A DNA stretch of 17,950 nt, from contig JAFKKW010000197.1 of the NCBI GenBank assembly GCA_017304275.1, forward strand, positions 1 through 17,950, read 5' to 3'. The position numbers and the translations under genes were made by a program. Positions 6,409 through 12,897 of the stretch are shown in pieces; positions within the stretch are counted from its first letter, which is position 1, and each line of letters begins with the position of its first letter. Below the pieces are notes generated by a model that was not told the origin of the DNA, made no database searches, and worked only from the letters and a program-made list of their open reading frames with translations. The DNA is from Hyphomicrobiales bacterium (lineage in GTDB: Bacteria; Pseudomonadota; Alphaproteobacteria; Rhizobiales; Hyphomicrobiaceae).

Positions 6409-7392
6409 GTGCCTCTCCGTAGAGATCTCGCTACCGACCGCCGCTCCCTGTTGCGTACCGCCGGAGCCTTCGCTGCTCTCGCGTCGGCGTTTCCCGCAAC
6501 AGCCCGCAAGGCGATGGCCGAAGCCGCAGATGCCTCGTCGCCATTCGTCGCCGAGATCGCCCCGGGCGTTTATACCCACAAAGGGCAAATCGCCGAGTAT
6601 GCGCCCGGCAACGAGGGCGATATCGCGAACGCGGGCTTCATCGTTGGGCGCGACGCCGTCGCCGTCGTCGACACGGGCGGCAGCATGCGGGTCGGCGCCC
6701 GCCTTCGCGCGGCAATCCGCTCCGTTACGCCGCTACCCATCCGCTATGTCATCAATACCCACATGCATCCGGACCATGTGTTCGGGAACGCGGCTTTCGA
6801 GCCGGATCAGCCCGCATTCGTCGGCCACCACAAGCTCGCGCGCGGCTTGAGCGCGCGGGCGGAGCGCTATATCGCAATCAACAAGGAAGCCCTCGGCGAA
6901 GAGGCATTTGCCGGCACGAAGATCGTGCTTCCGACGCTTGCCATCAGCGAAGCGACGACGCTCGATCTCGGGGGGCGGACGATCGCGCTCGAGCCGCAAA
7001 AGACCGCGCACACCGACAACGATCTCGTCATCCGCGACGTCGAGAGCGGCACGCTGTTCCTGGGCGACCTCGTGTTTGCAGAGCATTGCCCGACGCTGGA
7101 CGGGTCGATCCTCGGCTGGCAGGCCGTGCTCGATCACCTGACGCAGACGGCTGCCCCGCGCGCCGTGCCGGGGCACGGCCCCGCTTCGATGGCTTGGCCC
7201 GATGCAGCGAGGCCGCTGCAGCACTATCTAAAGGTTGTAACCGACGAGATTCGGGTGCTGATCAAGGACAACCGCACCCTGTCAGACGCCACGGCGACGG
7301 TCGGCCTATCGGAAAGGAATGCATGGCAGCTCTTCCAGGAGTATCATGCAAGAAACGTCTCGGCGGCGTTCGCGGAACTCGAATGGGAGTGA
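6409..7392 (+). CDS. Quinoprotein relay system zinc metallohydrolase (SoxH-like, metallo-beta-lactamase fold)
   Basis: A metallo-beta-lactamase-fold hydrolase of the group found beside PQQ dehydrogenases and SoxYZ-like carriers. In the 327-residue form the zinc motif is NTHMHPDH, with H118, H120, D122 and H123. Further ligands are likely H201 (KTAHTDND), D220 (LGDLVF) and H256 (VPGHGP). The N-terminus carries a twin-arginine signal (DRRSLLRTAGAF, small residues to about 37), so a folded, metal-loaded export is likely. I prefer the GTG at 6409 because AAAGGG lies 9 bases upstream and the signal peptide follows closely. A GTG at 6313 would add 32 acidic/polar residues. The SoxYZ-like gene follows after 50 bases. 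By analogy with Sox enzymes it may release a product from the carrier cysteine; its substrate is not established. Confidence 0.88.
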   Translation: MPLRRDLATDRRSLLRTAGAFAALASAFPATARKAMAEAADASSPFVAEIAPGVYTHKGQIAEYAPGNEGDIANAGFIVGRDAVAVVDTGGSMRVGARLRAAIRSVTPLPIRYVINTHMHPDHVFGNAAFEPDQPAFVGHHKLARGLSARAERYIAINKEALGEEAFAGTKIVLPTLAISEATTLDLGGRTIALEPQKTAHTDNDLVIRDVESGTLFLGDLVFAEHCPTLDGSILGWQAVLDHLTQTAAPRAVPGHGPASMAWPDAARPLQHYLKVVTDEIRVLIKDNRTLSDATATVGLSERNAWQLFQEYHARNVSAAFAELEWE

Positions 7393-7442
7393 CGACGGGC
7401 GCCGGATCCCACAGCGGGACGCGGACGAATCGGAGGACGTAC

Positions 7443-8261
7443 ATGGCCTATCCCCATTCCAGCTCCCTTGGCGCGCGCCTCTTGGGCGTGGCAGCCAGCC
7501 TCGCTTTCGCATTGGTCGCCGGGGCCGGTGCCCACGCGGCTGACGAAGAGGACATCTGGCCTGCCCTGCAGAAGGATCTCTTTGCCGAGCGGTCCGTGGT
7601 GGAGGATCCGTCGGCGGTGGTGCTCGAGGCGCCCTACCGCGCCGAGGATGCCGCCCTGGTTCCGCTCACCATTCGCATCCCGTCGACAGCTTCGGCCAAG
7701 AAGCTCTTCCTGGTCATCGACAAGAACCCGGCTCCGCTGGTGGCAGACTTCACGTTCGGGCCGGCTGCCGGCGCGGGCGAGCGCGTGCTCGAGACGCGCG
7801 TGCGGGTCGACATGTACTCCAACATCCGCGCGATCATCGAGACCGGCGACGGCAGGCTCTTGATGGCGACCAAGTTCGTGAAGGCCGCCGGCGGCTGCTC
7901 GGCACCCGCGCTCAAGGACACGGACGCGGCGCTCGCTGAGGCCGGGAAAATGCAGATCAAGCATCTTGCCGCGACAGGCGACGGCCAGCGCGAGGGCCAG
8001 ATCAAGATCCGTCATCCGCAATACTCGGGCCTGCAGCTCAATCAGGCGACGGGCTACTACATCCCGGCCAAGTTCCTGCGCGTGATCGATGTCGCGCGCG
8101 ACGGCGAGCGCGTGTTCCGTATGGAAGGTGGCATCTCACTCTCGGAGAATCCGAACATCCGCTTCACCTACGCCGCGGGCGGCGAGGACATGCTCGAGGT
8201 GACCGCCGAGGACACGGACGGCAAGATCTTCAAGGGACAGGCCGGACCCAAGGGCTCCTAG
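7443..8261 (+). CDS. Quinoprotein dehydrogenase-associated fused SoxYZ-like carrier protein
   Basis: This 272-residue exported protein (Sec signal, cleavage near AHAADE) joins a SoxY-like domain (about residues 38-155) to a SoxZ-like domain (about 170-270). In sulfur oxidisers, SoxY carries intermediates on a cysteine in a flexible GGC arm; here the arm is KAAGGCSAP with C152, placed at the domain junction rather than at the protein end. C152 is the only cysteine in the protein, as suits a dedicated carrier thiol. The SoxZ part shows IKIRHPQYSGL and a terminal EVTAEDTDGKIFKG stretch. The ribosome binding site GGAGGA is five bases from the ATG. It is the second gene of the operon starting with the zinc hydrolase. 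The cargo is unknown; an adduct formed by the quinoprotein product is inference. Confidence 0.92.
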   Translation: MAYPHSSSLGARLLGVAASLAFALVAGAGAHAADEEDIWPALQKDLFAERSVVEDPSAVVLEAPYRAEDAALVPLTIRIPSTASAKKLFLVIDKNPAPLVADFTFGPAAGAGERVLETRVRVDMYSNIRAIIETGDGRLLMATKFVKAAGGCSAPALKDTDAALAEAGKMQIKHLAATGDGQREGQIKIRHPQYSGLQLNQATGYYIPAKFLRVIDVARDGERVFRMEGGISLSENPNIRFTYAAGGEDMLEVTAEDTDGKIFKGQAGPKGS

Positions 8262-8293
8262 GTTTGTCGGCTTCTCGTAGCCATACCCTCTCC

Positions 8294-8400
8294 ATGGCCG
8301 GGCTTGACCCGGCCATCCAGGGCCACAAGCGCCACCGTTGAACAAGCTGCCGCTGGATGGCCGCCTGTCGCGGCGAAGCCGCGCTCCGCGCGGACGGCGG
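8294..8400. repeat. Mosaic palindromic intergenic repeat
   Basis: Several inverted pairs are nested here. ATGGCCGGG (8294-8302) pairs perfectly with CCCGGCCAT (8308-8316). GGCCATCCAG (8311-8320) pairs perfectly with CTGGATGGCC (8353-8362). CGCGGC (8369-8374) pairs with GCCGCG (8378-8383) inside an outer CCGCC (8361-8365) and GGCGG (8396-8400) pair. The pattern is that of extragenic palindromic mosaics common in Rhizobiales. It separates the convergent SoxYZ-like gene from the minus-strand operon. No T-tract follows on the plus strand. Confidence 0.65.
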
Positions 8401-8430
8401 CTTGGTGTCATGTGGGAGGAGACGACTACG

Positions 8431-8464
8431 ATAAATAAAAAGGGCGCTTCGATCGAAGCGCCCT
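8431..8464 (-). terminator. Rho-independent terminator of the 8489-9549 operon
   Basis: AGGGCGCTTCGA (8441-8452) and its exact inverse (8453-8464) form a perfect 24-base palindrome, giving a stem of about ten pairs with a GATC loop. On the minus strand it is followed by TTTTATTTAT. It begins 25 bases after the stop of the small cysteine-rich protein gene. On the plus strand the sequence after the stem is less T-rich, so stopping of the opposite transcript is possible but weaker. Confidence 0.85.
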
Positions 8465-8488
8465 TCTCGTTGGATCAGCACAGAGCGC

Positions 8489-8872
8489 TCAGAAGCAGCG
8501 GATCTCGCCTTCGACCTGGGCGCGCTTCATGTTCTTGACCTTCTCCAGCATGGGCGGCGCGTACATGTAGGCGACGCTTTCTCCGCCGCGCTGGCGCACG
8601 GACATGATCGTCTCGGCCTCCTCGTACTCCTTGTAGGGCAGCACGGAGGCGATGACGTCGATCGAGCAGGCGCATTTGTCGAGCACGTCGCGCGTCTGGC
8701 CGTTGACCAGCATGCAGCCGTAGATGTAGTCGCCGCGGACGTTGGTGGGATAGTCGTTGACCAGCTTCGCTGCCGTCTTGTGCTCGGCGCACTCCTCACC
8801 GATCGCCGCCGCGCCTGCCGCAACGAGAAGCACGCCCGCCGCGGCCAAAACCTTGATCAGTCTGTTCATCAT
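8489..8872 (-). CDS. Small exported cysteine-rich protein of unknown function
   Basis: I do not recognise this 127-residue protein. It begins MMNR, followed by a hydrophobic signal core (residues 5-23) with cleavage likely near AAAIGEE. The mature part has five cysteines: C28, C53, C67 and C69 in a KCAC motif, and C126 next to the end. Four of them could form two disulfides, leaving one free, or the CxC could bind metal; both are guesses. Its ATG overlaps the TGA of the upstream gene (ATGA at 8869-8872), so the two are translationally coupled and probably act together. A strong terminator follows. Its location between the Xox relay genes and the MxaD-like gene suggests a periplasmic part in methanol oxidation, which is inference. 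Confidence 0.82.
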   Translation of the reverse strand: MMNRLIKVLAAAGVLLVAAGAAAIGEECAEHKTAAKLVNDYPTNVRGDYIYGCMLVNGQTRDVLDKCACSIDVIASVLPYKEYEEAETIMSVRQRGGESVAYMYAPPMLEKVKNMKRAQVEGEIRCF

Positions 8873-9549
8873 TTCGTTTCTCCCATGCCGACGACCTTGA
8901 TGTGCTCCTTGAGCTCCGGACCGGCGGCCTGAGAGCTCACGAAGTTCGACTGAAGGTCAACGAAGTAGCCCGGCACCTGGTTGCTCACCACGATGGTGAA
9001 GGCCGATTTGTGGAAGCCCTGCATCTTGGAGGCGTTGTTGTCGTCCGCGAACGGGGTGACGGTGACCTTGTAGGCGTCAACCGTCTTGCCATCGTACTCG
9101 GCCTTTGTTTCCTCGGCTATCGCGGCGCCCAGCGCTTCCCTCATCTTGTGCTTGAGGTACATCTGGTTGCCGCCAGCCAGCGTGTTGAACGTGGCGACGG
9201 CGCGGTCGAGATACCAGATGAACAGCGGGTTGATGGTCAGCTCGGGCCAGTTCTGCGGGTCGCGCGCGTTGTCGCCCGAGAAGACCTTGAACACGACGTC
9301 CCGGCCGCCTTTGTCGTCGATCTTGGCGACGCCCAGGCGGATGTCGTCAGCGTAGTTCTTGCCGACGAGGCGCTCATCGGACCCGGTCCTCTCGAAGTGG
9401 TAGGTCACCTCGGCACCCTTGTCGATCAGATCGAGCTGACGGGTTTCGAACAGGATCGGCGAGGCTTTTTCATCGCTCGCCGCGGCCGCCACGAAGGGCA
9501 CCAAGGTCACAAACAGGGCCGCCAGCGCCCCACGAACAAAGCTCGACAT
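8869..9549 (-). CDS. Exported protein of unknown function, first gene of a coupled pair
   Basis: This 226-residue protein has a Sec signal (hydrophobic core at residues 7-22, cleavage near AAAASDE) and no cysteine in the mature part. The rest alternates charged and hydrophobic residues (VTYHFERTG, DVVFKVFSG, AYKVTVTPF, SAFTIVVSN, YFVDLQSNFV), as in a beta-rich, lipocalin- or LolA-like periplasmic barrel. A helical insertion lies near residues 105-145. I cannot assign a family from sequence alone. AAGGAGG lies 11 bases before the ATG, a strong binding site with longish spacing. The stop overlaps the start of the small cysteine-rich gene. It starts 169 bases downstream of the beta-propeller gene on the same strand, so it may have its own promoter or be read through. 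Confidence 0.82.
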   Translation of the reverse strand: MSSFVRGALAALFVTLVPFVAAAASDEKASPILFETRQLDLIDKGAEVTYHFERTGSDERLVGKNYADDIRLGVAKIDDKGGRDVVFKVFSGDNARDPQNWPELTINPLFIWYLDRAVATFNTLAGGNQMYLKHKMREALGAAIAEETKAEYDGKTVDAYKVTVTPFADDNNASKMQGFHKSAFTIVVSNQVPGYFVDLQSNFVSSQAAGPELKEHIKVVGMGETK

Positions 9550-9718
9550 CGTTCCAAGTTCCTCCTTACGGGCGCCATTTCGGCAACCTTCTTGGGAAGT
9601 CTTCTATCCCCAGCGCCGGTCTCCCGGCAATGTCCCGAACATGAAATCTCTGCAAGGCTGCGTTCCGGCACGCAAAATGCGTGCAGGTGCGCGCGGTCCA
9701 ATCGCGCGGCAATGGCCG

Positions 9719-10855
9719 TTAACCGTGGGGACGGAGGAACCGTCCGAAGGCTCGCGGGCCGTTCCCCACGGGGATGCGGCTCACCACCTCGAGAGTTGCC
9801 GTATCAATCCGCTCCAGGGTGTTGGCCTCCCAGCAGGCCACATAGACGGCGCCGCCGGCCGGATCGGCCTCGATGCCTTCCGGATATTCCCCGACCTCGA
9901 TGGTCTTGACCACCTCCAGGGTGGCGACATCGAAGACCGTGACGGTGCCGCCGTACTGGTCGGTGACAAAGGCGCGGCCGCCGGTCAGGGCCACGGCATA
10001 GGGCCGGTGTCCCACTTTCACCGTACCGACCACCTTGCCGGCCGCGAGATCAATCACGCTCACGTCGTCGCCGGCGACGTTCGCCGTGTAGGCGCGGCGC
10101 CCCTCGGCATCGATCGTCACGCCGAACGGGCGCTTGCCCACCGGAACGATGCCGGTTCGGACCAGCGTCCTCGCGTCAATGATCGAGACCTGGTTGCTGT
10201 CGCGGTCGGCGGTCAGGATGCGGGCGCCATCGGCCGTCACGGCGACGCCCGACGGGGACTGGCCCACCTCGACGCTGCCCGCCACCTTGCCGGCAACGGG
10301 GTCGACGACGAACAGCTTGTGCTCGTACCAGTCGGCGACGTAGACGCGATCGCCCGCCGGATGGACCGCGACGCCGAGCGGTCCCTCGCCCACCTTGAAG
10401 CGGGACGCAACGGCGCGCTTCTCAGCATCGACGACGACAAGCTCCTTGCTTTCGGGAGACGTCAGATACGCGAAACGGCCGTCGGGCGCGACGGCGATGC
10501 CGGCGGGCTTGCCACCGATCCTGATCTCGGGCGCAGCGACGCCGGACGCGAGATCGACGATGGACAGCGAATCGCCCGGCTGGTTGGTGACGAAGGCTTC
10601 GCCTGCGGCCTTGGGCTCCGCCGACGCCGGAGCGGTCGACGCGAGTGCAGCCATGATCGCGGCGATGACCGCGAACGCAGATCGCCAGTTCGATCTTTTG
10701 GCGATCGAGACGTTTACCCCTCGCGACGCTCCTGTTTCTCTTGCCTCGCAGGTGAGGCGAGGAGCCGAGGATTGCGGAACGTCGACGCAGGGAGTCCCCC
10801 CACCTCCGCCCCCTCCCCGCAAAGGGGAGAGGACTTGCGGCGCGCGGGTCGGCAT
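9719..10855 (-). CDS. PQQ-associated YVTN beta-propeller protein with unusual N-terminal extension
   Basis: Seven YVTN-type repeats can be read in order, each with a T/A-N/D...V.V.D core: AFVTNQPGDS, AYLTSPESKE, VYVADWYEHK, ILTADRDSNQ, AYTANVAGDD, AFVTDQYGGT and VYVACWEANT. This makes a complete seven-bladed propeller. It matches the PQQ-dependent catabolism-associated beta-propeller family, which travels with CXXXCW and PedC proteins. A signal peptide lies at residues 53-80 (KRSNWRSAFAVIAA to PASAE), not at the start. The 52 residues before it include seven consecutive glycines and are encoded by repeat-like DNA. No ATG, GTG or TTG lies between the ATG at 10853-10855 and M68 inside the signal core. 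The first ATG overlaps the TGA of the MxaD-like gene, which supports coupled translation from there. A binding or scaffold role is inference. Confidence 0.85.
   Translation of the reverse strand: MPTRAPQVLSPLRGGGGGGGTPCVDVPQSSAPRLTCEARETGASRGVNVSIAKRSNWRSAFAVIAAIMAALASTAPASAEPKAAGEAFVTNQPGDSLSIVDLASGVAAPEIRIGGKPAGIAVAPDGRFAYLTSPESKELVVVDAEKRAVASRFKVGEGPLGVAVHPAGDRVYVADWYEHKLFVVDPVAGKVAGSVEVGQSPSGVAVTADGARILTADRDSNQVSIIDARTLVRTGIVPVGKRPFGVTIDAEGRRAYTANVAGDDVSVIDLAAGKVVGTVKVGHRPYAVALTGGRAFVTDQYGGTVTVFDVATLEVVKTIEVGEYPEGIEADPAGGAVYVACWEANTLERIDTATLEVVSRIPVGNGPRAFGRFLRPHG
10813..10829. repeat. CTCCCC/GGGGAG hairpin of intergenic-repeat type inside a reading frame
   Basis: CTCCCC (10813-10818) and GGGGAG (10824-10829) are inverse repeats around GCAAA. 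Next to them lies the C-rich run CCCCCCACCTCCGCCCCC (10796-10813). Boxes of the kind CTCTCCCC-GCAA-GGGGAG are frequent between genes in Rhizobiales. Here the element lies inside the open 5' end of the beta-propeller gene and encodes its polyglycine run. Confidence 0.55.
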
Positions 10856-11382
10856 CAGCCGCCTTCCAGCTTCTTCTTCAGCGCGGCGAGACCCGATTGG
10901 AAGACGCCGGTGATGGCGTTGACGGCAGCCTCATCCGAAAGCTCGGGCGGCGGGTCGTTGTTGACGTAGCCGCGATAGAACGCGCTCTTCCACTCCACCT
11001 TCGATTTGTCGCCCTCGGGGGTGACCGTAATCGACGCCGAGTAGTTGGTCACCGGCACGACCTTCACGTCGACCTCGGTGATCTCGTAGGCGAGCATCTT
11101 GCCCTCGGCGTTGTATTTCGTCAGCTTCTCGAAGATCTGTCCGCCGTTCTCGAGCGTAAGGGTCCGTGTCGCGCCGACGTCGTTGCCGCCGGTGCCTTCG
11201 GTTTTCACGAACGCGGGATGCCAGCTCATGTCCTGGAAGTTGCCGACCACTTCCCACACCTTGTCTGCCGGCGCATTGATCTCAACGGTCTCAACGACCT
11301 TCTGGCGCGTGGGACCGTGCGCGGACGCCGCAAGCGGCATGAGGCAGGCAAGCGCCAGGAACGAAGCAAACAATCTAACCAT
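10855..11382 (-). CDS. MxaD-like SRPBCC-family periplasmic protein
   Basis: This 175-residue protein has a signal peptide (MVRLFASFLALACLMPLAASA, then HGPT). A START/SRPBCC-type domain follows: VVETVEINAPADKVWEVVGNFQDMSWHPAF near the start, a central TLTLENGG...EKLTKYNAEGKMLAYEI, and a C-terminal helix AAVNAITGVFQSGLAALKKKL. The closest known relative by pattern is MxaD, a periplasmic protein that in Methylobacterium and Methylophilus aids electron transfer between methanol dehydrogenase and cytochrome cL. The ATG at 11380-11382 was chosen because GGAGGA lies seven bases upstream and the signal starts there; an earlier ATG at 11478 would add 32 unlike residues. It is the first gene of a coupled pair with the beta-propeller gene and diverges from fhcB across 190 bases. 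Confidence 0.85.
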   Translation of the reverse strand: MVRLFASFLALACLMPLAASAHGPTRQKVVETVEINAPADKVWEVVGNFQDMSWHPAFVKTEGTGGNDVGATRTLTLENGGQIFEKLTKYNAEGKMLAYEITEVDVKVVPVTNYSASITVTPEGDKSKVEWKSAFYRGYVNNDPPPELSDEAAVNAITGVFQSGLAALKKKLEGG

Positions 11383-11572
11383 CAGCAATCCTCCGGGAAT
11401 TCGTTGCCGGCTCACGCTATCCCAAGCCGGCGCCGGACAATAATTAAGACTGAGCAAGCACGCAATCGATGCGCGCATTGGCCGCCCCGCACCGCAGCAT
11501 CATCGCCTGTTGTTTTGCCTCGCCGTCCATGCTTTTGTTCCGCGCCAAATCAAATCACGAGACCGCTCCCCC

Positions 11573-12874
11573 ATGACGAATTGGACTCAAGCCAAGGGCC
11601 CGGGCGAAACGCCCAAGTCCAACGCGATCACCGACGTCGCCTGCCCCTTCTGCGGTCTTGTTTGTGACGATCTCGAAATCGTGCGGGACGATAACGGCCT
11701 GCATGTCGTCAAGAACGGCTGTGAGAAGGCCATCGCGGGCTTCGACCGCAATGTGGACGGCGCTAAACCCCAGGTCGACGGGCGCGACGTCGACATCGGG
11801 ACCGCCATCCAGGCGGCGACGGCACTGATCCGCAAATCCTCGCTGCCGCTCTACGGCGGCCTCGGCACGGACGTGGACGGCATCCGTGCCGTGATGGCGC
11901 TCGCCGACAAGTCGGGAGGCGTCGTCGATCACGCGCTGTCCGAGGCGCAGTACCGGAACTTCCGCGTGATGCAGACGCGCGGCTGGATCATGACCACGCT
12001 GACGGAAGCGCGCAACCGCGCCGACGTCATCATCGTGGTCGGCAGCGACATCCAGAAGCTGCATCCGCGCTTCTTCGAGCGCATCGTCAACGTGGACGAG
12101 TCGCTGTTTTCGGAGACGCCACCGAAGCGCACGGTCTACTTCATCGGCAAGGGACTCGACCAGTCGGCCGTCAAGGGACCGCGCATCGGCGAGATCATCA
12201 CGCTTCCCTGCGAGATCGATCGCGTCGGCGAGGTGATCGGTGCGCTTGCGGCCGAGGTCAAGGGAACGCCGGTTACGCACGATACGGTTGCCGGCGTGCC
12301 GATCGCGGACATCCGCGCGCTTGCCGAGCGCTGCCAATCCTCCGCCTACCCGGTGTTCGTCTGGGCGCCCCCGAGCCTCGCGTTCCCGAACGCGGATCTC
12401 GTGGTCAGCACCGTCTCCGATCTCGTCAAGGATCTCAACGTCAAGGGCCGCGCGGCCGGACTAGCGCTCGGCGGCAACGAAGGATCCATATCGGCCGCTG
12501 CCGTCGCCTCCTGGCAGAGCGGGTATCCGCTGCGCGTCTCGTTCGCGAGCGGCAAGCCCGATTATGATTTCCTGCGCTATTCCATCCCGCGCATGCTGGC
12601 CAACGGAGAGGGCGACGCGCTCGTGTGGCTGGCCTCGTTCACGCCGGATCTGGGGCCGCCCGCCACCAAGATTCCGACCGTCGTGCTCGGCACGCCGGGG
12701 CTCAAGCTTCCGAACCCGCCGGCCGTCTTCATTCCGGTCGGCACACCGGGCGCCGACCATGCCGGTCGCATCATCCGTGTCGACAACGTCGTTTCGCTGC
12801 CGCTGCGCAATCTCGGACGCTCGAACCTGCCGAAGGCATCCGACATCTTCGCCGCCATCGAACTCGCGCTTTAA
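11573..12874 (+). CDS. fhcB: Formyltransferase/hydrolase complex subunit FhcB (formylmethanofuran dehydrogenase subunit B homologue)
   Basis: This 433-residue protein is homologous to the archaeal molybdopterin-type subunit FwdB/FmdB. It is part of the FhcABCD complex, which in aerobic methylotrophs converts formyl-H4MPT to formate via methanofuran. The N-terminus keeps cysteines in an iron-sulfur-like pattern: C24, C27, C31 and C50 (ACPFCGLVCDD, NGC). In archaeal enzymes a Cys or selenocysteine in a SVCHGPS-like segment ligates the metal. The matching segment here, VVDHALSEAQYRNF, has none, as expected for a structural, non-redox subunit. I recall that archaeal motif from memory. The ATG at 11573 has only a weak upstream ribosome binding site. 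It is the first gene of fhcBADC; fhcA follows after 23 bases. It is cytoplasmic. Confidence 0.95.
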   Translation: MTNWTQAKGPGETPKSNAITDVACPFCGLVCDDLEIVRDDNGLHVVKNGCEKAIAGFDRNVDGAKPQVDGRDVDIGTAIQAATALIRKSSLPLYGGLGTDVDGIRAVMALADKSGGVVDHALSEAQYRNFRVMQTRGWIMTTLTEARNRADVIIVVGSDIQKLHPRFFERIVNVDESLFSETPPKRTVYFIGKGLDQSAVKGPRIGEIITLPCEIDRVGEVIGALAAEVKGTPVTHDTVAGVPIADIRALAERCQSSAYPVFVWAPPSLAFPNADLVVSTVSDLVKDLNVKGRAAGLALGGNEGSISAAAVASWQSGYPLRVSFASGKPDYDFLRYSIPRMLANGEGDALVWLASFTPDLGPPATKIPTVVLGTPGLKLPNPPAVFIPVGTPGADHAGRIIRVDNVVSLPLRNLGRSNLPKASDIFAAIELAL

Positions 12875-12897
12875 TTTCCGCCTCGAGGACCCAAGAA

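Noticed and set aside
8294..8400. A possible CRISPR or tRNA because of the regular hairpins.
   Set aside because: There is no equal-length repeat with unique spacers and no cloverleaf or TPsiC arm. The palindromes fit an extragenic repeat mosaic. No tRNA, rRNA or CRISPR was seen anywhere in the window.
9616..9708. GC hairpins between the propeller gene and the 8869-9549 gene, considered as a terminator.
   Set aside because: The stems are five or six pairs long and no T-run follows on the minus strand, so termination cannot be supported.
9641..10969. A 442-codon open frame on the plus strand opposite the beta-propeller gene.
   Set aside because: Its apparent repeats mirror the seven propeller repeats on the other strand, and its amino acid composition is typical of an antisense frame.
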